Assembly: GCA_947359465.1 (NCBI GenBank)
Contig: OX375878.1
Span: 73,834,416-73,898,415 of the forward strand
DNA from: Metellina segmentata
Lineage: Eukaryota; Arthropoda; Arachnida; Araneae; Tetragnathidae
Length of the DNA: 64,000 nucleotides
Reading direction: 5' to 3'
The first letter of the stretch is position 1. Every line of letters starts with the position of its first letter. A program made the translations under genes and the position numbers. Positions 35,818-47,786 of this stretch are shown here, piece by piece. The notes under the pieces are model-generated. The model made no database searches and was not told the origin of the DNA. It saw only the letters and a program-made list of their open reading frames with translations.

Positions 35818-36689
35818 TTGTGATTTCAAAAAGGAAATTGGTCCACATAATACCACTAAAACAACCCGGCATATATTCGACGGAAGTATGCTTATTGAGT
35901 TTGGCTACCACAATCCTACCAATGATCAGTCATTTCATCCAATATTTTAGAAATTGTTTCTTATCTTTATAACCACGGAATATCAAATCAATTCATTAAA
36001 ATTGACAATAAAGTGACAAACCAGATCACGCGGAACATCACTTTGTTCTATATATTATACAGAGTCATAAAGAGTAAGTGCGCCCCATTGGGTTAGAACG
36101 GGGATAAAGAAATGCATCACTTTTCACCTCTTCAAATGAGAAACGGGATGAATTCCAAAGGGACAAATAAGTCAAGGGGTGTAAAATTGAAGAACGGGAT
36201 TTTAATTTCCTTTTATACCATTTTTATACTGAAGAGCAAATTTCCAAAACAAATTATCTCCTCCAAACCAAGTTTCTAGAAAAATGAAAAGATCGTTCAC
36301 CACTCCAAAAGTAGGAACATTCAATTTTGGATGATTTCATCTGAATATATTTTTAAGCTCTTCGATGTCTTATGTAATGCCAAAGGCAAGAGTTCTAATT
36401 CCCGTGGTTTGAATATCTCAAATGCATACCTAAACTTAAATGATACTTTTTTTCCCCTACAACGTTGGACCTGTAAACGTGTTTTTCTAGAAACGGATGG
36501 TTCATGCTTTTGACGTGATGCCAATTATACGTATATTGCCTGTAAAATGAGAGCAATATCAACGCTTTAAGAAAAACCTGAATAAGTTTTAAAAACTGGG
36601 GAAAATACACAAAATGGGGTGGTAAATTTTTTAAAAACTGGGTAGGAGGACAACACAAACAATTGTTCAAAAATAATTTTTGACGAGAA
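35818..36689. other. Unassigned DNA
   Basis: Opposing short frames at 36320-36670 are mutual shadows. No feature supported. Confidence 0.45.
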
Positions 36690-36947
36690 TCTCTATATAT
36701 AATTTCTCTTACGTGGCACGCAAAAAAGACGTTATTTGCTATCGCATTTTGGCAACACTGTACGATTGTTTGTTTACCACGAAGCCTCGCGCTTCAATCG
36801 AAGTTATAGCGTTATGGGATAAAATTTTATTGAAAAAAAAAATGAATATTAGTCGAGCTGTTGCAGCTTACAAACGACATGCTGAGTATTCGATTTCCAA
36901 AGCAGCGCTCACCTTTTGAGCGCTGCTTTGGAAATCGTTAGTGACTA
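36690..36947 (+). mobile_element. Helitron-like non-autonomous element with a perfect terminal hairpin
   Basis: It begins A|TCTCTATATATAATTTCTC, a Helitron-like 5' end, and closes with a perfect 21-bp stem and 5-nt loop (36891-36937), then ttagtgaCTAA, fitting the CTRR 3' signature. The following base is G, not the expected T, and the hairpin sits 6 nt from CTAA, slightly closer than usual, so the call is tentative. The interior frame to 36919 runs into the hairpin and looks non-coding. Confidence 0.4.
36891..36937. repeat. Perfect 21-bp inverted repeat with 5-nt loop
   Basis: Arms CGATTTCCAAAGCAGCGCTC+A and its exact complement at 36917-36937 enclose ccttt. GC content is well above the surroundings. 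Most likely the 3' hairpin of the Helitron-like unit; too short for a typical animal pre-miRNA. Confidence 0.95.
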
Positions 36948-38504
36948 AGGGGCGGGCCCCATAGTACGTTTTTAAAATCGTATCGGTGCTGAGAAGTATG
37001 CATGAAAAGTTAAGCGTTGCAAAATAAAAAAAAACATTACAAATATTTTGTCAAATGATTTCAGAACTAGAAGAAGCCTCCAGAAGATAAATATAACATC
37101 GTGTAGACAAATGATGCCTGTACCTGATACGATTTTCAGACAGAGTGCACAGACACTTGGGCAGGAGGAAAAATCGAAATTCTACGGTGCTAAGCGAGCT
37201 ATGGGCCAGTATAAATTTGCATAGTGTGGAATATGGACTGCGTATGGTGGTATTAGTCGACCAGCTACCAAACTAAGATACAAGGTTTTTAAACAATACA
37301 ATTATTTTTCAATATTTATCAAACTGCAACTTATTTGTTCAAACTGTGAATTAATTGTTGAAAATTCACACAATAAAGAATCGTTCAAACTTCCTTTGCC
37401 TTATTTTTCAATATTTATCAAACTGTAAATTGATTGCTGAATATTCACACAGTAAAGAATCGTTCAAATTTCCTTTAACAGGTTGATGTATTCACTTTAA
37501 AACTACGATTTGTGTACTCGACACAGCATACCAATTTTTGTTTAGCTTTATACGAGGAGTAAATTTCTAGGTGGAGAGAACATGCGTATATTAATACGAC
37601 ATTAGAGCATTGGCCACAACTTGTCAGATGACTCACAACTACCTAAAATGAACGAGCCGTCGATAAATTTATTTAGCATCTCAGTTTACGCTTGAATGCT
37701 ATTTATAATAATTATAATCTTCGACATTGTCTGAAACACAATCGGTTCTAAAATAAAAACTATGTTTCCAATGGGAGCACCATTCACTTTTGTTTACTAA
37801 AATTACCCCTACTTAATTGAAATGGGTGAACAGGAAAGGAGAGGTTGTTGATATCTCACCAGCCTTATAGTGATCGGTGAAAGTAACGATAGTCAAGCAC
37901 CATGGAAAATAAGATATAAATCTCACTGAATTATAGATTGCATTTCCCTTCTTTTGAATATTACTTCTAAAAAAGGGAACCCGATTCATTTTTTATTAAC
38001 AGAACGATTAAAGCCTCCCATTGTATCCTTCAGCAACCTCTCTCTTTTAATCTATCATTCTCTCATTTACAATATGCAGAAGTTCAACGTTCTGACACAA
38101 GCAAAAGGGTTGTTAAATCGAGGCGTTGCTTGGCGATGATATCTAAGCGCATGCGTGATATTCACTGAAGATAAGAGGTGAGTAATTACTTTAATTACAC
38201 TCTTCAACTAGGCTGCCTCGTGTTCTATTGATGTCGGCTGACTTTTGAAGAGGGATCTATTCACTTCTTGAAGAGATCTTGGGTGCATATCTTACATCGT
38301 TTGAACACTTTAAATAAAAAGTAGCTGGCTCTTGAGTACTAACTAGCTTCCATTCTGTTTAACATGAACTTCGACTTGAATTGAAAGCACAGCGTTAAAG
38401 CACTTAAGATTAAGATAAATTTGAGACAACTTCCAAGTTGTTTAACAGCTGCATGAGCTTTAATTGTCATTTCAAATTTCGTTTATGGCTAACTGGGTTT
38501 AATA
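36948..38504. other. Unassigned AT-rich DNA around the 99-bp duplication
   Basis: No frame over 65 codons and no transposon ends. Confidence 0.45.
37302..37476. repeat. Tandem duplication, period about 99 bp
   Basis: ttatttttcaatatttatca starts at 37302 and 37401, and both units end in aaagaatcgttcaaa followed by ttccttt. The second unit carries a small deletion. Confidence 0.9.
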
Positions 38505-38576
38505 GCGTGTAATGGACATACGCATACAAGGAAAGTTTCATTGGAATAAAAGGGAAATACAATCAGGGTAAGTTAC
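38505..38576 (-). mobile_element. SINE family B, internal fragment
   Basis: taatggacatacgcatacaa and ggaaagtttcattggaataa match the family B body. It directly adjoins another copy on its right. Confidence 0.6.
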
Positions 38577-38778
38577 AGATTGGTTGGTTGGGTTTTATGG
38601 CGCAAGGGTCATATTCGGCCAAGCTGCCCAAGCAACGCCACGTAAATGGACATGCAGACAAGGAAAGTTTGTTGACTGAAGAGAAAAATACATTCAATGA
38701 TAAATCGAACCTGCGTCGCTTACAGCTCGCAAGTTGTTAGTGCAGTGAACGAACCCACTGAGACATGACGTCACCTAA
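38577..38778 (-). mobile_element. SINE family B
   Basis: ggttggttgggttttatggc at the left gives the tail junction; cccactgagacatgacgtca and aaatcgaacctgcgtcgctt give the tRNA-like head on the minus strand. Confidence 0.88.
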
Positions 38779-39548
38779 ACCTAAGCTATTATTTCATAAG
38801 TATCTATCTCTTTGAGTAATTTAAGGAGGAAGACTCCGTAATCTTTAGATTACCAAACTAGTGATCCAAGGCAAATTATGGGTTAGTACTAAATTTTACT
38901 AAGAGTTGAAACTATTTTCACGCGACTTTCATTTGCTTATTTTGATAGCTGCAATAAAATCTCAAAGAATGAATGAATGGGAATTATGATGCGCTATTGA
39001 GGACTAGTTAGATATTTGAAGATCACTGTGAATTGGTATAAAAAGATCGATAGATGATAACAAACTGCACGAAAACAGAAAACAACAAACGTCACGAAAC
39101 ATTACACTAATTGTTAAAATTACAACTCTGATAGAGCATGTTCAACAACATCCTTGAAGAACTTCGTTTGCAGATTCTGTTTCGAAATAGTCAATGATAA
39201 AATAGGTAATGATACTATTTTTAACTCTCTTGGGGATGGTTGTAGCGACGAGGCATCTTGTCATTAGCAAAACTGACCATATCTATATGGACGACATATT
39301 TCGTCATTAGAAGAAAACTGACCAGATCTAGATATCATAATCTTTAAAAAATTGGGCTGAAAATATCTTGGTGACGCATTTGTCTCGTCAAAACCACTTG
39401 TATGATTAAGTAAATGTTCAATGTGTTCTAGAAAAACTTTTGGGAACATCTACAGAATGTGGATCAACAAGAAATGAAAAAACCGATTTAAACTCTTACA
39501 GAATAGTTCTCTTGCGTTTTGATAGATGTTATAGAAGCAAGAACAGTC

Positions 39549-39738
39549 CGAGGTAGGTAGATATTTTAATTAACGTCGCACTGGAGCAGCACAATGGGCT
39601 ATAGACGACGTCCAAAATCATTCCCCAAAGGGAAAAATCCAAGGACAACACCAGGCAATTTTGAACCATGGTCAGAAGACGAGGTAACACCCGAGATGGC
39701 ACTCCACTTTCCAAACTTCCACATAACGCCAACGTAAG
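39549..39738 (-). mobile_element. SINE family A, lacking the tRNA head
   Basis: gaggtaggtagatattttaa (tail), acgtcgcactggagcagcac, ttttgaaccatggtcagaag and cacataacgccaacgtaag. It lies inside the satellite-flanked unit of 39245-41600. Confidence 0.82.
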
Positions 39739-39887
39739 AATAGTCCAAGATGCGGAATAGATCTAAGCTTGTGGTGTCAACTTGGGACTGTTAAAATTTT
39801 TGCAGTTGGAAAAAATTTGTTAATTATTTCCCCTTTGAATTCCAATAATTTATCCTGGATGTATTTATATCTTGTGTCAGTAAAACG

Positions 39888-39984
39888 TTTCCTTGTGTTT
39901 GTATGACTTGATGATGTCTATCTGGTGCAGCTTGGGCAAATATAGCCCTTGCACCATAAAAGCCAACCGATTATCTTTTGTATA
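39888..39984 (+). mobile_element. SINE family B, 3' tail fragment
   Basis: tggtgcagcttgggcaaata and gcccttgcaccataaaagcc followed by aaccgat are the 3' end of family B in plus sense. Confidence 0.65.
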
Positions 39985-40425
39985 ACTAGCCTCCGAGTAG
40001 CCAAAAAGTTACCCATTCCCTTCGAAACCTACATTTAAAAAAAAGCCACAACTCTTGTTTACATTAATTTCTCAAGGGTTGTCTCAGGCGTGTGCTGAAT
40101 GTGCATGCACATAAAGTTCATAGGATTATGACAGTTGACAGCTGTCTGCTAGAAAATCGAGGATTGAAATATGGTGGGTTCAGTTTTCAAGAAATCAAAA
40201 CTCGCTGCATATTCACACAATGTTACAATAAAGCATGCAATAACCATCAACACTTAGTTTTTAGAAATTCAGAACTTATTTTCAGCAGCAAGTCATATTT
40301 AAGCATTTAACTGTCTAAATAGTTTCGACAAGATGCCTCGTCTATCAAGATCTGACCAATTTTGCTATTGACGATGTATCTCGTGATCCAAAATGTAGCC
40401 AAATTTTTTGATGACAACGAGACCA

Positions 40426-40735
40426 AGATCTGGTCAGTATTTTCTAATGACCTCAAATCTCGCCATCAAGATCTGGTCAGTATTTTCTAATGACCACAAA
40501 TCTCGCCATCAAGATCTGGTCAGTATTTTCTAATGACCACAAATCTCGCCATCAAGATCTGGTCAGTATTTTCTAATGACCACAAATCTCGCCATCAAGA
40601 TCTGGTCAGTATTTTCTAATGACCACAAATCTCGCCATCAAGATCTGGTCAGTATTTTCTAATGACCACAAATCTCGCCATCAAGATCTGGTCAGTATTT
40701 TCTAATAACCACATATCTCGTAAACAAGATCTGAC
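40426..40735 (+). repeat. 43-bp tandem satellite, about seven units
   Basis: Starts of AGATCTGGTCAGTATTTTCT occur at 40426, 40469, 40512, 40555, 40598, 40641 and 40684, exactly 43 bp apart, with a partial unit at 40727. The middle units are nearly identical; the outer ones diverge. Confidence 0.97.
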
Positions 40736-41600
40736 CCACTTTGCTACATCAAATCATATCATTATCAGCACTTAGTTTAAGCAATTCCGAACTTTTTCAG
40801 CTGGGGAGAGCCACTTTTGGGCAGTTAACTCTCCAAGTTATCTGACCAATTTTGCTAATAACGAGATATCTCGTCATACAAGATATAGCCAAGTTTTCGA
40901 TGATGACAAGGTCAAGATCTGGCCAGTATTTTCTAATGCCACATATCTTGTCTTCAAGATCTGATCAACTTCGCTAGATGTTATATCAAATCATATTATT
41001 ATCGGCACTTAGTTCATGCAAATTCAGAACTTTTTCAGCAGGGGGAGCCACTTCTAGTCAATTAACTCTCCAAGGTATCAAATTATATCATTATCAGTAC
41101 TTATTTTAAGCAATTCAGAACTTTTTCAGCAGGGGAGAGCCACTTTTGGGGGGCAGTTAACCCTCCAAGTTATCTGACCAATTTTGCTAATAACGAGATA
41201 ACTCGTCATACATGATATAGCCAAGTTTTCGATGATGACGAGGTCAAGATCTGGTCAGTATTTTCTAATGCCACATATCTCGTCTTCAAGATCTGATCAA
41301 CTTCGCTACATGTTACATCAAATCATGTTATTATCGGCACTTAGTTCATGCAAATTCAGAACTTTTTCAGCAGTGGGAGCCACTTCTGGGGCAGTTAACT
41401 CTCCAAGGTATCTGAACAATTTTGCGATGATATATATCATCATCCAAGATACAGCCCATTTTTCGGTGATGACAAGGTCTGGTCACTTGTTTTCTAATGA
41501 CGAGAAATCTCGTCATCTTGTACTTGATGACGAGAAATCTCGTCATTAAGATCTGACCAATTTCGCAAATGACGACATACCTCGCAGACCAGTACAAGCA

Positions 41601-42329
41601 CCAGGAGGGTTAAGTAAAGTATTTACAAAATTGCCGAGATAATAACAATACTCCAAGAACTATTTGAAAGGTGACAACAGACCTGATCTGATGGTATAAG
41701 GGATCCATGATGAGGGTACCTATTCTCGGACACGAAGAAAAACACAGATGAGAGGCGACACATTTTCGGACACGATCTCGAATCCTCACCTTCTAGCGCG
41801 AAGAATGCGGGTGATGATTCATCTGAGAGGATGAGTTAATCTGGAATATGGACGCACCAGATCTCGGCTGCGATCAAACGAATGTTGAAAAACGCGCACT
41901 GGCTATGGAAATGTCGCCACAGTTGATCATTAAAAGTTACCAACCAGGTGGATTCAGCTCATTAGTGAACGGGTAAGAAGGGCCTCATGCTGAACATTGG
42001 CGCCAGGGATCCGTTCCAGACGTTTCGCCAAAATATTGTACTAAAAGGGATAACGAAAACGATGATTCATGGTCTGACTGCATTCTTCATAACCTTGCTA
42101 GGTAAATTGACTTCCTCAATAAGAAAGCTCAGACTTCCTATTTTACGCAAATCAGTCACAACATAATGCCGCCGATTCATGTTCGAATTAAATTTTAGTA
42201 TGCTTACTAAATCTTAAACTTATACTTTAGTGTAGATATAATCTGATTTTTTAGTATTTTTTTGAATGCAAAGTGAAAGGAATGCATTGTCGACTTATAA
42301 GCTCAACCAGAATGTTGCCTTTAGACTGG
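41601..42329. other. Possible LTR end and primer-binding-like site
   Basis: Sequence at about 41995 reads tgaacaTTGGCGCCAGGGATCC, similar to an LTR end followed by a tRNA primer-binding site. No second LTR, gag or pol was found, so at most a solo LTR plus a few bases. Confidence 0.2.
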
Positions 42330-42349
42330 TTAAGTCCTATGGATCATTT

Positions 42350-42441
42350 TTTAAATCATGGATCATGGATCATGTGTTGCTCTAGTACCGACGTTAACTA
42401 ATAATTACCAATTTTACCATTTTTGGTGATCAAATACGATT
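42350..42441 (+). mobile_element. 5'-truncated SINE A retrocopy with extra 3' flank and 20-bp target duplication
   Basis: The insert is flanked by perfect direct repeats ttaagtcctatggatcattt (42330-42349 and 42442-42461). It contains only the SINE 3' end (gtgttgctctagtaccgacg) followed by about 45 bp that also follow the SINE copy at 43490-43665. This is the signature of target-primed retroposition of a readthrough or tail-bearing transcript. Confidence 0.75.
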
Positions 42442-43283
42442 TTAAGTCCTATGGATCATTTGCATGAATGTTAGATTTCTTTTTGAGGTTTCTCTTTCAC
42501 TTAATGAGTAGAATTTACTCCCTTTGTTTTCTCAAAACTGCGGTTTTTGACGTGTTGTGTTTCACTAGTAAGTCGCCGATATCATCAGTATTTTCAATTC
42601 TTGAACACGCAATACAATTGGTCGTTGGGTTGTTTTGTCGCTGTAGGTGATTTTTTGCTATACAAGGGCTAGTTAGACCGGCATCTACGGCTTGAAGTAG
42701 GCCCTTGTTGGGGTGAAGTTATTGTTGTATGGTAGTTTGCTGCTTTTTAGCTGTATTTGTCGATTTTGCTTACTCAATAAAACAGTGCCATTTCAAAAAT
42801 TAACCTCAAACTTTAATCATTACGTACTTTAACACTTGTTAATTGTGTGTGTGAACTCTGCTAAAATCGCATTTTTCAAAACTGAAACACCAACAAGGAC
42901 AGATGAGCCTCAAATGAATAATAAAAAAATAGGTATACATTAAATACTAAGGGTAAGAGAGGTAGTTAGGGCTATACTTTGTGAAACTTACGCGTCGATA
43001 ATTTGATAATTGTATTGTTTAATGTTTTGTCAGATTTTTGTATGTTGCATGAAAACATGCATTTTTTATGTTGCAGGTTTTCAAACAAGATGAATTTGGT
43101 TTAGTCTCTTTGGCCAAGCTGTGCTTAGATGACCAGGAAGGATATTGAGGTTTTATGGGCCAAGGTCCAAAAGCAGACAAGCATACATACGTGACCGGGA
43201 TAACAATCAAAATACACGCAGTGAGGTTGAGATTGGTTTGTCTTTTGACTGAGGATACTGCACAGAATTATGACTACATAAGT

Positions 43284-43425
43284 AGAAAGGTAGGTAGATG
43301 ACACGTCGCACCGGATCAACACAACGGGCTATTGCTGATCGGAAAGAGCCGAGGGCAATACTTCGTAATTTTGAACCACGATGAGATAACGAGGACAACG
43401 CATGACCTGGCACATCACACATTAG
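43284..43425 (-). mobile_element. SINE family A fragment
   Basis: aaaggtaggtagatgacacg (tail), caacacaacgggctattgct, gtaattttgaaccacgatga. The head is missing; it faces the plus-sense copy 65 bp away. Confidence 0.75.
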
Positions 43426-43487
43426 CACCTATTATGCTGGAAACGAATTGTTCAGTTTATTTAGAATACAAAAGTTTCCATTTTTGG

Positions 43488-43706
43488 CGTCACGTTGGGT
43501 TGGCGTGGAAGTTTGGAGAGTGGGGTGACAGCTCAGGTGTTGCTTCGTCATCTGACCGCGGTTAAAAATTACGAGGTGTTGTCCTCGGATCTTTCCTTTA
43601 AGGGATTGATCCTGGACCGTCGTCAAAAGCCCTTTGTGTTTTTCTAGTACGACGTTAACTAATAATTACCAATTTTACCATTTTTGGTGATCAAATACGA
43701 TTTTTG
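43488..43706 (+). mobile_element. SINE family A, 5'-truncated, with the shared 3' flank
   Basis: cgtcacgttgggttggcgtg, gttgcttcgtcatctgaccg, gcggttaaaaattacgaggtg and the tail ctagtacgacgttaactaat. The flank 43664-43705 recurs at 42400-42441. Confidence 0.83.
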
Positions 43707-44934
43707 AGTATGGATTAAATATTTTCAATTATAAACACCCCTATTTTTCTTAAGAAGCAATCTAGTTCCATAGCAGAGTGGAGTCATTAGTCACGCAGAT
43801 TAAAATTCAAAACAGAATTTAGTTCCAACAAATCTAAGAATAGAATTACTTATAGCTTTTGAGAATATCTCCCGCTGAGACATTAAAAATATGTAATACA
43901 TTTTCTTTCACGCTAAGAAACTTCAATTCAGGTTTCATTCTTCACAAATTGAGTTGAATTTTATACTTCATAAGCGAAAACAATTGTCTTTTCACGATGT
44001 CTCATCACACCCCCATTAAAGTGTATCATATTTACCCCACAAGCCCTTTCGAACAATTGATGCTAATGCCGACAAAGATTTTTCTTTACAAAGGAAAGAC
44101 CGATCGCCTCCGCCGGCGATGACGGCAGATTGCCGGAGAGGAAATTCAAACACCTTGATCTACAAAAACTGAAAAGTGAGACAGTCTGCTCACACCTGCG
44201 CGGTAATCGCATCACGTCATCCACGTACACTTACTATGTAGGCAAACGCGAACCAAGAATGGGGAAAAAAAAAAGAAAAACCCAATTCCTATTGTTTCGA
44301 CTTAATGGCGTTCAAACTTTCTTTGTTTTATACACTTAAGAGCCGATAGAAATGCGAATAAATGAAAGAATGAGTTATGTGAGAAAAATGTTTCAATGAT
44401 TGGTTCCATTGTATGCCAGTTCCAAAAAAGAGCCGTGAAGAATAAACGCCCCAAGAGCAAATGGATGGATCGATATCTCTCTTCTAACCCAAGTTTAGAA
44501 ACAAGGAGCACGTGCATCAAATTGATTCGTTTTAGAGAGGTTTTATTCATTTAAGGAAGCGGTTTATTTTAATTTCTAGATCAGTTGTTCCGAGACTCTT
44601 TGGCCTGAAATGATTCCTCTTTGTTGTAGAACGAGCTTGACAAACTCACGTTTAATTGAGGACCAAATAGCTTGTTTGTAGAGCAGAACAACGTTAATGG
44701 TGCTTGTGAGCATGCTTACCGATTTTCAGTGCTTGAGTTAATTCTTTAAGAAGTGTTTACTTTAGCTTGAAAAGCGTAGATGAGGAATATATTTAAGATC
44801 AAAATACAACATAGAATGCAATTTAATAACAATTTTCAATTCAGTGAAAGACTAAAAAGCATTTTCCCCATTTTAATAATTAACTCCTTTTAAAAAATTC
44901 TCTAGTGCCCGACCATTGACTTCTTTGGCTTTGT

Positions 44935-45068
44935 CCACAAGAAAGTGTGACCTGACGGGTATTTGTGAAGGAGAATCCCGTGGATAAGCTTCTATGCATG
45001 TGCTTAGAACACGGATACGAATCTAGGACCAACTGGATGGCAAATAAAAGATACGACCACTGCGGCAG
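44935..45068 (-). mobile_element. SINE family C, diverged copy
   Basis: Minus strand: CGCAGTGGTCGTATCTTTTA and a degraded B box TAGATTCGTATCC, matching the copy at 8960-9062 (about 70% by eye over 65 bp). Confidence 0.5.
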
Positions 45069-45544
45069 TAATGTAGCGTTGCTTTTACAAAACGTTTCCG
45101 ATATAAATGATGCGTTGTTTTATAAGGTAGGTTGATTTTTTATAAAGATAACTTAAACCTATATGGACTCATATTCAGGTTATATTTTTCCCTCTGGAAA
45201 AATTATGCCACGAGAGAATTGTGTGATCCTAACATTTAAATTTAATTTTTCACTTTACTTTTTGACATTACATCAATGTACACGAGTTTGGTGGATTGGC
45301 ACTATCGTTCTTACAATGAAATAGACAAAGCACGTGGATCGAGCGGCTTCTGTAAGACCTCAGAAGGTTAAGTTACGTGGGGCTTACGAATCAACTTGGA
45401 CCGATTGGCATCCGAAGCGCCGATTAGCATTATTAATAATGCTGGATATTCACTTTAACCAATCTTTAATTTGTTCCACAGAATTCATGCTTTTTCCCAC
45501 AACTCCTTGAAATTTCAAAGAAAGATTGCAAATAAAGATCGCAG

Positions 45545-45930
45545 AAATAACATGAAGCTGAGTGCGAAAGAGGCAGACATTTTTAGCATCTTCTATGATA
45601 TCGAAAGATTGTGAAAAGGAAACGCAATTTGTTAATAAATTTCAGCTTGAAATGTATTCCGCTTTCAAAGTAATATCGTTTTTTTTGGATGAAGTCCAAA
45701 CAAAATCTCCCTGCAAGTTCTTGAAGGTAATGAAAAATTTTAAGATTTGTTACTTAAAAAAACCCAATTCAGTTAATGGATCGAGTTTGTAAACATAACG
45801 GCGATATTTTGTAAACATAACGGGGCGTTATACATACAATGATACAGGGACTAAGTAAATTGAGGAATACACAAACAGATGTGCAAACACTGAATGTAAT
45901 TTTAAGAACTAAGTATCAACATGGGAAGAT
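45545..45930. repeat. Diverged duplicate segment, copy 1
   Basis: Similar in order to 47840-48170: gacatttttagcat, gattgtgaaaagg, atttcagcttgaaatg, ctttcaaa, a T-run, then later gaggaataca(c/t)aaac. The plus-strand frame 45562-45792 and the minus strand both contain disruptions relative to the partner. Confidence 0.5.
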
Positions 45931-46799
45931 AGATGCATAACATTATTGTAAACCATAGTTAATGCTATTGATTACTCCCGTACTGAATAGAAAGCATACT
46001 GTGTTTTGAGAAAAGACTTTCCTGGTTTATAATGAAAGCATGTGAAGATGAAAGTTGCCGCCGTTCGGTAAAATAGCAGCAGGACTATCCTTGTTGGCTC
46101 TGAATAACATTTGCGAAGTTATCTTGTGAATGAGAACTTTATTATCGTTATGCCGTGAAGCGCAAGTGTTTCCAAGGTAATTTCCCGGCTATTTGAATTA
46201 AATTTGTATATGAAATCAACTCTCGTTTCTTATACTTAATTCTACCTTTTCAAACTTCCATGGAATGGGGAATAACTTTAAGAGCAGATAATTTTGCAGG
46301 ATTTTTTTTATTGAATTTTGAATTGTACTATGTTTTGCAAAAAATTAGCAAGTTATGCATTGGTAAGTTTTTAATCTTTGGGGATAGTTAGTTTCTTTAG
46401 CTGTTGTTTGTCATACAGAAATAATATAAAAGTAAAAGTTGGTTCATAAGAGTTGAAATCGGAGTTCAATTTATTATTAATTTAAAAAATAAAAACCATT
46501 GAAATAGTCTAAAACCATTAAAAAACCACCGATTTCTAAAAATAAAATAAATGCAATGAAAAAAATACTGCTTTAATATACTTTTGCTGTCAACTACGAC
46601 CTACTGTTGTATAATGCTACTATTGTAAAATTTTGTAGACGCATCGGTTACTTTTTAGAGATGACTCTCTCATTTATGTTTCTGATGAAATATCCATAAA
46701 TCGGAAATATAACAGAAAAAGTAAAATATACTTTTAACCCCTTGCGGTGACATGAGATTTCCAAGTGGTATAGTAGTGCTTCATACCCACAACAAAAAC

Positions 46800-46801
<2 letters not shown>
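45931..46801. other. Unassigned AT-rich DNA
   Basis: TTAACCCCTTGCGGTGACAT near 46735 resembles piggyBac-type ends and a similar taaccccgagcgatgagag lies at 23332, but no partner end was found for either. Confidence 0.35.

Positions 46802-46892
<91 letters not shown>
46802..46892. repeat. Long (AT)n microsatellite
   Basis: About 90 bp of uninterrupted TA/AT alternation. Confidence 0.98.
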
Positions 46893-46894
<2 letters not shown>

Positions 46895-47354
46895 TAATAG
46901 ACTGATGTCCGATGTTTTACACTAGTACAAAGCCAAGACCTTTAAACCATGCACATGCTTTAATTAATAGAAATTTAGAAATTGGGATTACTGTTCACTA
47001 ATTTAAAACTACGATCGTTTAAGTAATTTTACTGTGAAATAGAAACACAAGGATCAGGTTCAAAGGTGTTTGGCCGTAGGAAGAATCAAATTACTTCAAA
47101 GCAAACCATCTTCCACTCTCAGTTTTTGCCTCCAGCATCTGCAGCCTCATCCAAAGAGCAAACACGGATCTTAGACAGGCGTAGAGGACGAAACCTCACC
47201 TTCCTCTTTTTCATTCATGTAAACATACCCCTTTCCTCATTAATGCACGAAACTTCATTTATGGTAGCGGATTCTCTATCACCCTATCAGCGTTAAGTGG
47301 GATGGAAATACGATCCAAGCTCGGTTCTGTTTAAGTTAAGGCAAAGTTCAAGAG

Positions 47355-47475
47355 TACGCAACCAGGATGGCATAGTGTCAGAAAGAATGGCGGAGCAGAC
47401 TAGATGTTGGGTGTTTCAGAGGTCGAGTCCTCTTTACTGGTGACTTGACCATTCCTACTAAAGAGGAAGGAATGG
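47355..47475 (+). mobile_element. tRNA-like sequence, probable SINE head
   Basis: ATGGCGGAGCAGACTAGATG resembles the A-box region of Leu/Ser tRNAs and CAGAGGTCGAGTCCTCTTT has a T-arm-like stem. Spacing suits a tRNA, but the acceptor stem is not evident. No second copy seen. Confidence 0.35.
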
Positions 47476-47786
47476 TGAAATTGATGCTTGTGGAAAGGAG
47501 AATGTTTATAACAGGATGTGAGATGACGAAATTACGTTTTCCGTAGACATCAGACAAATATATGACTTAAAATGAAGCACAGAATGGAATATAAGAAATC
47601 CTGTGCAACGCCTACAAATAATTCCCTATTGACTTTACACTCCCTCCCCCCAAAATGCTTTAGAATTTTTTAAACTGGAAAACATTATTTATGCGGTCAT
47701 CTGATAGGCAATGAATGTAATAAGCCTAGGACTATTCAACAGCTGAAAAAAACATCATACAGGAAGTGGAATCCATAAATACTAAC

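Larger units (their letters stand above)
39245..41600. repeat. Satellite-like block with inverted outer arms and longer-period repeats
   Basis: Diverged relatives of the 43-bp unit (gatctgaccaattttgct plus a palindromic gacgagatatctcgtc core) occur throughout 40320-41590 and again, inverted, at 39245-39440. Gacgaggcatcttgtc at 39248 is the exact inverse of gacaagatgcctcgtc at 40329. A longer unit with period about 332 bp occurs at 40765-41100 and 41100-41410. SINE A and SINE B copies sit in the interval 39450-40320. Confidence 0.7.

Noticed and set aside
40426..40735. CRISPR-like regular array
   Set aside because: The 43-bp units are contiguous with no unique spacers, and the DNA is eukaryotic; it is a satellite.
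41232..41549. 105-codon plus-strand frame
   Set aside because: Lies wholly in satellite-derived repeats.
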